Below, one piece after another: positions 58,001 through 64,000 of a stretch of 64,000 nucleotides of DNA (position 1 is its first letter; the number at the start of each line of letters is the position of its first letter). The notes below the pieces were generated by a model that was given only the letters and a program-made list of their open reading frames with translations, had not been told where the DNA came from and did not search any database. The translations under genes were made by a program, and so were the position numbers. This stretch comes from Diplolepis rosae (lineage: Eukaryota; Arthropoda; Insecta; Hymenoptera; Diplolepididae), in NCBI GenBank assembly GCA_030998225.1, contig JAPYXD010000753.1, positions 1 to 64,000 of the forward strand, written 5' to 3'.

Positions 58001-61000
58001 AAAGAGGAAGTACTTTAAAGCGTGAATTAACATTTTAGTTATGGCGTAAAATTCTGATACTATTTAAATGGATTTTTTCAAACCAACACTTGAGAGAAAT
58101 AAAGATCCACTATTCAAATCTGCAATTCAGATGTTTTCTTTTTTGAAGTTACTATCAGTAGACCGAAGGTCGCAGAATTATAGCAAAGTCTTTATCAATT
58201 GAAACTCGTATCAATTGTGAATAAATAAAAATGCACTCGTTTTAAATTCCCAGACAAGGAAAATGCTGACCTATCAAAACAAAAAGTAAACATAATACCG
58301 TTTAATTTATCAAAGTATTGGATTGTTATTTATTAAGGTTCTAATGATATCGAAAACTTAGGAAATAATTAAAGAACGTTAAGAATAGAAAGGAAATAGA
58401 GAAAGTGAATGGCTAAACATGTCTGATATAATGAAGCAATAAAAAGAAAAGAATTAAATCTGGTTCAAGTATTTATCTTTTTGTTTTTTGTAGTTTGATC
58501 ATTTATGATTAAATCTGATCACTTCTAAAAAAATAAGTATAATTTTTAAATGATTTGAATTCAGTTAATTTTTTTTCTTTTATTTCGACTATGAAGGGGG
58601 GGGGGGGGGGGGGGTGATTGTTGTTATGATTGAATGACGATTTTAATTTGATTGGTTTGATAAAAAAGATACTTGATCAATTTTATTGTTGATAGTTCCG
58701 ATGTCCCTCAATAATTGATAAGGAGCATGACTATTAATTAAAAAAATATGGGAGCGTTTGAACCATTTGACCCCGAATTATTAATTCTATCTTCAGATCA
58801 TAAATTGAAACCTCGAAGAGAAAGGCTCCTAGTTCTACATATTAGTTATTTTATCTCTATTTGCGCATTTTAATTTCATCATTGATGTATTGGATTTTTA
58901 GGTAAATTCAATTTCAGTTAAGTTTTAACGAAAGTCTTGAATAGCATTATACATTTCATTACGTTTGAGAAATTGACTTCTGATTTTGAAAATAAATTAG
59001 AACTTTATATAAATTTTATTTAATGAAAGTTTCAATCTTTTATTTACAGCAGAAGATCCGATTACACAGAAGATCATTATCTGAGGGTGAAACCATCGGA
59101 TGTCGTCGTAAAGAATGTCGAAGGCAAATTGATACGATGATAATGACTCCGTTACAAGCTCTCGAGAAAGATGGAATTCATCCCAGGGCTTTTCCAAGCC
59201 TTTCAGATGATCGTCTCCAGGAATCAGGCATTGCCAATTTTTCAGACCTTCAATCTGAATTTGGGTAATACCCCAAAAGATTTGTTTAATTAAAGAGGTC
59301 TTACATAAGTGGCTGGACTGCATTACTTTCCAACGGTGTATGAGAAATATTCATACACATCATATATTTATTCATGTCAAATTTTTTAAGAAAAAATTCT
59401 GTCCGCTTGTAGGACAATAGAAATATACATTTCAAAATTTCAATTTTTGAAAGTTCGTATCTTCTATGAAAAAAATAATTTTTTTGTTTCTACTTTGAGA
59501 ATACATATTTATTTAATTAATTGAACATTTTCTTTAAGAAACCAAAAAGAAGATTTATTTAATTTAAAAAATACCATTTTTTTATTACATTTCAAAATCT
59601 GTTATATTTTTGATTCCATACGCTACTTTTTTATCTATTTCTTTCAGTCTAAAGTTAGTGGTAAATGTAAAATAAATTTTTATTTATCACTTATTTCAAA
59701 ATTTAATTTGATTATTTAATTATAAATTATTCCATTTATTTAACCTATATTTTTAATTTATATTTTGTTTTTATTGAGGGGTAACGACACTTAAACAGAA
59801 AATTTTGGAACGGCTATATTTTCTGAAAGAGTTAGGCGATAATTTTTCTCAATTTCCTCTCTTCTTCATGCAGACGACTATCTACATCTTTTGCTATTTT
59901 TGTATCTTTCATATCGGAACTATTGCTTGCATTAAATCTCTTGATCTGTCATCTGGAGATCCTTCACAGCTTTCAGAGTTAATAATACTTATATTAGAAT
60001 CTTGGCAGATTATGAGGGCCGCCAAAAATTTTAGTTTCATCGTCTTTATTATTAAACTTTCTTAATTTCTTTCCAGAAAAAGCTAGCATCAATTTTTCGT
60101 GTGGATTTTGTAAATTAATTCTAATTTTGCAATCTTCTATTTTTAAAGTTTTCAAGATTGAACATTTTTTTATTTCAAATTATCTAATATATCAATAGAT
60201 ACTGAATTTTTTTAAATTTCCAATTGCCGTATAAATTCAAGGGCACAATTATTTTATAATCATTCTTCACCCTGAAAAATAGAATATTTTTAGAATACTT
60301 GAAAATTATAATTTTAAATAACTAGACAATTTTTAGATTAAATGAAATATGAGTAATAAGTCGGGGAATTGAAAAATTTGAGAGTTTTCGATTTTTAATG
60401 TAAGTTCCTAATTTATCAACAACTTACATTTTTTATTCTTTAAAATTTTAAGATTTTGAAACTTTTAATTTTCAGCTTAATTTGCTTGAATCTTATTTGA
60501 AATTCTAGGTCCAACTATAAGTCAGAAGTCTATATTTTAAAATATTATTAAACATCAAAGTTCCTTTAAACTTCAACTGGCCCCATAAATTTTGAACGAT
60601 GAAAACTTTAAAAATACAATGAATTTAATCACAGTTTACTTTTCCTGATTTATTTGTTTCAGTGAGGATTTATCCGAAGAAGATCTTGAGGTGAGTTTAC
60701 AATTATTTTTGTATTTCTTTCAAGTCCAAAGAATCTCCTATTACCAAATAAAGCTTTTGAATTTTTAAATTTGAGTAACAACCTAGCGGTTGGTGATTCG
60801 AATTTGTACTGTACACTGGATTTCAAGATTTTTTAAATTGATAGTATTCAGTTTTATTTACCGGAGAAAATAAAAAGTTTTTAAATTTCTGAAAATTTTA
60901 AAAGATTTTTAAATCTTAAGTCTCAGCATTACTTTACAAAGTTCCTAAGTTAACAAATCTCTGTAAATTCTATAACATATAATTCCCAAAACTTTCTTCT

Positions 61001-63919
61001 CTGTAATAATTTCTTGAAAATTTTAATCAACTAAAAATAAAATTGAAAGTTTTTTTCAACATTTTTATCTCCACTGTAAATATTTTCAAAATAATTTTGA
61101 AATTTGTCGCCTAAGTTTGATTTTTCAAATTTATGTTTTTATTTTATTTACTTTTTGAAAAAAACAACCTTAAGAGATTTCAAGAGTTTTTAAAATATTG
61201 TATTTCTAGAATACTAAAACTTGAAAATAATTGGATAATTTAATATTGTTTTTTTCTCAGAGGAAGTATACAGCCCTCTCGGTGGGTCTCCGTACAGACA
61301 GGATGACACTTTCTCGAAGGCTGACATTCTCCCAGAGGCAGAGGAATCAGGCAGAGTCGAACCTGGCAACCGAGTTGGAGAAAATGCAACAGGACATACA
61401 GGCAAGCGAGAACTGCACAGTACCTTAGCATAGGAGATTTTAAAACTTTTTAAAGCGTCGAGTCTCCGTCGAATTATTCGTCGTAACGATGTTCACTAGC
61501 CAGTTAGAAACGAGACGAAACAAGACGAGACAAGACACTTCTATTTGCACTATCCAAGTTGAAGAGATGAAATTTTCACGAAACGTCAGGATCTTGCACC
61601 ACTCTGCACCGACAGGGAGTCTCTTGAGAGGGTCGAGAGGGTCAGAAGGCAGCTTGAGATGATCGCCCAGTGTGCTCGCAGGGTCTCCTGCACTGCTGAA
61701 ACTCTTGGTGCCGTTCATCAGGAACGTCGAATCTCCAGGGCTGCTTTACTCGCCGATAGGTATCTACAAATCCTCCGAACCAGATGCGAAAAACTCGTCG
61801 CCGAAGTCAACGAGACCAAGTGAGGATTCGAGATCTTTTTCTCTCCTGGGCTAATTCTTTCCTTGTAATCCTTTTTCGAACATTTTTTCGTTCATTTTTT
61901 CTTATTTTGGTCAATTTTTAAATACATTTCAAAGTATTACCTTGAAAATAACATAAAGGAAGACAAAAGAAAATTATAGAAGGGGTTTTGGAGGTCGCCT
62001 TCTTCATTCCTCTTTCTTCATTACTGTTCTCCTTGAAGTCATTTGTTCCAATTTGATTTTTTTTTTTTAAGAAACTGCATTTTGAACGTAAAAAATCTAA
62101 TTTCCGTTATATTCATAAATTATGATACTTTTAAATTTAAATAGTTTCCTATATTCCCAAAATAAATAAAAATTGATTTCCTGTAATGACACCAAAACTG
62201 AATTAGCTCAAGGCAAGAGAAAATGAGTGGGAGAGCAGAAAATAGAAATTCTGATGAAATTTCAGGCGAATCCTGATGGAGAACAACATAATGATTGAAG
62301 AACATCCTAGCGAGTTGGGCGAAGACGTTCTTCGAATTCGGTATCGAGCTGTGCCCTCCAATAATCGTACGATGGTTCGAAAATAATTAGACACTTGTTT
62401 GCTACATTCGCTGCTTTCCTCATTTTCCATCGAAGCTTTTTCTTTTTATTTCAAGTTTGATTAATTTTTATTTGACGTTTCTAGGTAAATGGTTGATTTT
62501 TAAAAAAAGTGGAAATTTTCTTTTTTAAAGCTGTTTTTCCATTAGGTGACGGAAATTTTAATCCTATTAATTAAAAGCCTAACAGTTCTAATATATAAAG
62601 AATTTATTTTCATCGTTTTTTCGACATTGATCAAACGCAGATTTCATCGTTTGATTGCAAATTAACGCCTTGCTTTGCACTCAGCGCTCATTTTGAATTT
62701 TTTAGTTTTGTTGATGTTCATCCTCAATTAATAGGTTTCCTTTGTCGTTTGATTTTTCTAGATGGCTAGAAGAAGAGCTAGTATAGCAGCAATATCGAGA
62801 CCCTTGGGGAATCAACAAGACGTAAAGGCAACGAGTTTCCTCATTTAAATATTTATTCAATGTTTATTAGATATATTCGCTGTTAACAGCTTCCTGCAAC
62901 GTAGATGCGATTTAAACTGGATACCTGGAGTTTTTACAATTTCTCAAACACCTTTTATTTTTATTTTTTGGGACTGTGTTCTTAACACGCTTATTAGTAT
63001 AATTTTTAGTATTTTCGCTTTTAATCCTGCTGCTTCCTTTTTCTATCTTCAATTTATTTTTATCTTAGAAACTCATCGTCCAATACATAACCAATTGGAT
63101 ATTAAAGTACTAGGTTTGGTATTAAATTATAATATATTAAATTATAATATATTAAATTAAACGAAAATCTTACCCTATACGAAGTGTAACCGCATGCCAA
63201 TAATTTTATTTGCCGAGAAAATTTGTATTTTAAGGTTTTCAAGAATGTCTATATTTCTAATCTCTGAAATCATATTTTTACTTTTTTTGTATTACACAGG
63301 AGAATTCAAGACAAAGAAATTCTGTTTCGGGCCGCGTTACTTTCAGAAGGCCATCACTGAGTTATGACACTCAGAAATGGGAAAACGATAAACTTGTGCG
63401 GACAGAGTAAGTTTTAAAAATTATCTCTTCATTGCTTCAACACCAAAAACAATCAGAAATTTAATTAATAAATCCAAAAACTATTTTAAATAAACTTTCG
63501 TTTTTGATATTGACTTAAAATTCCTGTTGTGCTTACAGGATCTTTAAATTTCCTTATGTGGTTTGTTGTGGAATCCTTTGAGTTCTTAAGAATTTCTAAG
63601 GATTTTCACAGATTTTACTCACAACACTTACTCAAACTTACATTCAATCGTATCCACACACAAGAGTTCTTCATTGAATGCTTTCTTTTACGAGTAGCAG
63701 TTCCAGCAGCATGGGCGAATTACGAGAGATTTTTGAACAAGCTGAATCAAGGCGAAATTCAAGAGAAGAAAACAACAATGTCGTTCGAAGTCCTGCCAAT
63801 TACGTGAATTCTGCAAATTGTGAGACTGTCGAAGGTGAAACCTGGTCACATACTGAAGAAACTTTTCCTCAAGAATCGCCTTCGGATGAAAAAATTTCCA
63901 CCGAACACACTTTGCAAAG
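40038..63919 (+). CDS. IRAG/LRMP (MRVI1/Jaw1)-family long coiled-coil protein, 3'-incomplete
   Basis: Exons placed: 40038-40089, 41017-41161, 41563-41718, 43605-43711, 47716-47773, 47865-48047, 48110-48275, 48382-48576, 48632-48712, 48795-48905, 49096-49193, 49273-49399, 50202-50287, 53189-53449, 53526-54559, 54801-55090, 59050-59264, 60663-60690, 61261-61401, 61590-61819, 62266-62374, 62762-62821, 63300-63406, 63698-63919. Phases close at every junction, giving about 1,420 residues so far. The frame continues past the window through donor GTAAAC at 63920. The C-terminal block (RKYTALSVGLRTDRMTL, TDRESLERVERVRRQLEM, AETLGAVHQERRISRA, ARRRASIAAISRP) is the conserved coiled coil of IRAG1/IRAG2, vertebrate ER proteins that bind IP3 receptors; IRAG2 is also a KASH-type LINC protein. 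A C-terminal membrane anchor is expected but lies outside the window. Weak points are the 43605 acceptor, the 53449 and 62374 donors, and whether the first 13 exons belong to the same transcript. Confidence 0.78.
41017..41718 (+). other. N-terminal EF-hand-like module of the IRAG-like protein (exons 2-3)
   Basis: A Ser-rich linker is followed by about 60 residues: VEVSISTVIDYLYKHFSETG, then (exon 3) FLESLRKSLTKVSPNGRIDW and LFQEGSRLWFSNL. The alternation of two helices with a PNG-R-IDW turn resembles the degenerate EF-hand region of KASH5, a meiotic KASH protein that recruits dynein. Canonical calcium-binding acidic residues are largely missing, so it is probably structural. Assignment is by pattern and memory only. 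Confidence 0.45.
41297..41523. repeat. Foldback (MITE-like) element in intron 2 of the IRAG-like gene
   Basis: The left arm (41297-41382, containing GGATCACGTGACGTAGGTAA and TTACAGTATGTAAGG) is an inverted copy of the right arm (41440-41523, containing CTTACATACTGTAATTACAA and CCAACGTCACGCGG) over about 85 bases, with a roughly 57-base centre. The phrase CCATGGATCAA...GGATCACGTGAC recurs in diverged form near 2586-2610, 18312 and 32475, so this is a dispersed family. It ends about 40 bases before the exon 3 acceptor. Confidence 0.75.
41719..43604. other. Intron 3 of the IRAG-like gene
   Basis: A 1.9 kb AT-rich intron that contains the possible microexon at 42243-42281. The frame at 42689-42961 is hydrophobic low-complexity translation with no domain and is not called. 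Confidence 0.65.
42243..42281 (+). other. Candidate 39-nt in-frame microexon of the IRAG-like gene
   Basis: A strong acceptor (TTTTATTTTAG) and strong donor (GTAAGC) flank exactly 39 bases. With phase 2 on both sides, inclusion adds 13 basic residues (DIIKFKKTQATVK) without changing the frame. Read in phase it has no stop. It could be an alternatively used exon or a chance match; the splice signals are better than those of the neighbouring exon at 43605. Confidence 0.4.
44479..44508 (-). ncRNA. Hammerhead-ribozyme-like core, copy 1
   Basis: On the minus strand CTGAAGA (CUGANGA box) is followed by a possible stem II, GGCC pairing with GGCC around a 9-base loop, and then GAAAC. The third stem and cleavage triplet are not clear by eye, so activity is unproven. 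Confidence 0.5.
45543..45572 (-). ncRNA. Hammerhead-ribozyme-like core, copy 2
   Basis: Identical 30-base core to copy 1 on the minus strand, 1,064 bases from it. Confidence 0.5.
45908..45937 (+). ncRNA. Hammerhead-ribozyme-like core, copy 3
   Basis: Same core in the right arm on the plus strand. The flank has two single-base length differences (longer T runs after GCC) relative to copy 4. Confidence 0.5.
46975..47004 (+). ncRNA. Hammerhead-ribozyme-like core, copy 4
   Basis: Same core 1,067 bases from copy 3 on the plus strand. The upstream flank differs slightly (TAATTATTTACAT in place of TAATTCTATACAT). Confidence 0.5.
47865..49399 (+). other. Central coiled coil of the IRAG-like protein (exons 6-12)
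   Basis: Seven exons with short introns encode a long heptad-rich stretch, beginning IDLRLRIRKFDEENATLREE and including LNANLQQRINSLNRRLEQL and LKSELIHLIQENKKFARLN. It is then broken by a Pro/Ser/Tyr-rich segment (LSVTPPMGYINSYMHSTPY) before a shorter helical part. It should drive dimerisation. This half on its own could suit several coiled-coil families; its link to the IRAG C-terminal half rests on continuous phase. Confidence 0.65.
50288..53188. other. Intron 13 of the IRAG-like gene
   Basis: A 2.9 kb intron. Most is AT-rich, but 51380-51570 and 52300-52450 are GC-richer and more complex. A TCAGTTG initiator-like word lies at about 51498 followed by GC-richer sequence. These could be internal regulatory sequence or an alternative first exon. 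No coding exon fitting the phase was found. Confidence 0.5.
53526..54559 (+). other. Very large (1,034 nt) disordered exon of the IRAG-like gene
   Basis: Exon 15 encodes about 345 residues dominated by Ser, Glu, Lys and Asn, including stretches such as SSFSPENSMRSSKISTDSTM and RRSVSTPVHEEDH. Predicted disordered, with many Ser/Thr-Pro and Arg-x-x-Ser phosphorylation-type sites (for example RRKLSVF and RRSVST). IRAG1 is a substrate of cGMP-dependent protein kinase, so basic-Ser motifs here are of interest, but correspondence is not shown. Confidence 0.75.
56048..56100 (+). promoter_or_regulatory. Candidate internal promoter in intron 16 of the IRAG-like gene
   Basis: TATATAAG at 56048-56055 is followed at 56094 by TCAGTG, an arthropod initiator-like word, in a locally GC-richer context. 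The spacing (48 bases) is longer than the usual 30, which weakens the call. If real it would drive a short isoform carrying only the conserved IRAG C-terminal coiled coil. Confidence 0.25.
56884..56908. repeat. CA-type microsatellite
   Basis: ACACACACACACACGTACACACACC: a short dinucleotide run with one interruption, within an intron. Confidence 0.85.
58596..58614. repeat. 19-base G homopolymer
   Basis: An uninterrupted run of 19 G in an otherwise AT-rich intron. It may be a real G-quadruplex-prone tract or an assembly or sequencing artefact. Confidence 0.8.
59265..60662. other. Intron 17 of the IRAG-like gene
   Basis: A 1.4 kb AT-rich intron. The hydrophobic frame at 59805-60065 has no signal of coding use. 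Nothing else recognised. Confidence 0.7.
61402..61589 (+). other. GC-AG intron of the IRAG-like gene
   Basis: The conserved sequence EKMQQDIQ ends at CAG followed by GCAAGC, the standard form of a GC donor, and resumes as DLAPLCTDRE after the acceptor CGTCAG at 61589. Phase 0 on both sides. The nearest GT (at about 61420) would add seven residues (ASENCT...) and has a poor donor context. Confidence 0.75.
61820..63697. other. Introns 20-23 of the IRAG-like gene
   Basis: Short exons (62266-62374, 62762-62821, 63300-63406) are separated by introns of about 290-480 bases. The exon 21 donor (ATG then GTTCGA at 62375) is poor; it is chosen because the frame stops soon after and because it joins in phase to the conserved ARRRASIAAI box. 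Confidence 0.6.
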
Positions 63920-64000
63920 GTAAACGATTTCAAAATAATTAATTAGCTTGAAATTTCAATTTTTTCATACAAAAAATATTTTATTCGTATAAATAATTTG

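Larger units (their letters stand above)
55091..59049. other. Intron 16 of the IRAG-like gene
   Basis: This 4 kb intron is the longest in the gene. 56000-57700 is more complex and GC-richer than typical intron sequence and includes TATATAAG at 56048. A CA microsatellite lies at about 56884-56908 and a 19-base G run at 58596-58614. No extra coding exon was recognised. Confidence 0.55.
59050..63919 (+). other. Conserved IRAG/LRMP coiled-coil module (exons 17-24)
   Basis: These exons encode, in order, a basic RRSLSEGETIG segment, an acidic GEDLSEEDLE microexon (28 nt, 60663-60690), then the family core: RKYTALSVGLRTDRMTLSRR, LATELEKMQQDIQ, DLAPLCTDRESLERVERVRR, AETLGAVHQERRISRAALLA, RYLQILRTRCEKLVAEVNET, and the MARRRASIAAISRP box, then Ser-rich sequence. 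This is the best conserved part of vertebrate IRAG1/IRAG2 and fixes the family. In IRAG1 the coiled coil binds the IP3 receptor. Confidence 0.8.

Overview
This window is animal, almost certainly insect, nuclear DNA. It is very AT-rich, its genes are split by short GT-AG introns, and the encoded proteins are ordinary animal ones. No bacterial-style operons, tRNAs, rRNAs or CRISPR arrays were seen. A hymenopteran is my best guess from overall composition and protein style, but I could not test that. I joined exons by hand from splice sites and reading-frame phase. Every coding model below keeps an open frame across all of its junctions.

Layout, left to right. 1-4.3 kb is intergenic and repeat-rich, with a solo-LTR-like element (1284-2507) and a hairpin. 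4.4-5.1 kb holds a three-exon gene for a TAP26/CCDC59 (Fyv7-like) ribosome-biogenesis protein. A GC-richer promoter region at about 6.1-6.6 kb leads into the complete alpha subunit of the AP-2 clathrin adaptor (12 coding exons, 7641-14052, 938 residues). On the minus strand, 17567-24255 encodes a small secreted protein with TNF-receptor cysteine-rich repeats. It has two exons separated by a 6.1 kb intron, and no transmembrane segment is visible. 24.3-33.3 kb is repeat-rich and contains degenerate foldback elements, plus a TATA-type promoter that probably serves the next gene. 33321-35478 encodes an mpaB/rubber-oxygenase-type (DUF2236) haem oxygenase of 476 residues. 37033-39408 encodes a complete Ku70 (599 residues, ending in a SAP domain).

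From 40038 to beyond the right end is one long gene. It encodes a coiled-coil protein whose C-terminal half matches the IRAG/LRMP (MRVI1/Jaw1) family and whose N-terminus resembles the EF-hand-like region of KASH5. I placed 24 exons plus an optional 39-nt microexon. The C-terminus lies outside the window.

The most unusual structure is in an intron of that gene (44384-47163). It is an inverted pair of tandem, roughly 1.065 kb repeat units, with four copies of a hammerhead-ribozyme-like core in the sequence context typical of Penelope-like element terminal repeats. Other points of interest are the secreted TNFR-like protein, a family of foldback elements built from degenerate TCGGATT words, a GC-AG intron and an in-frame microexon. 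The genes are unrelated housekeeping or signalling loci and do not form a pathway.
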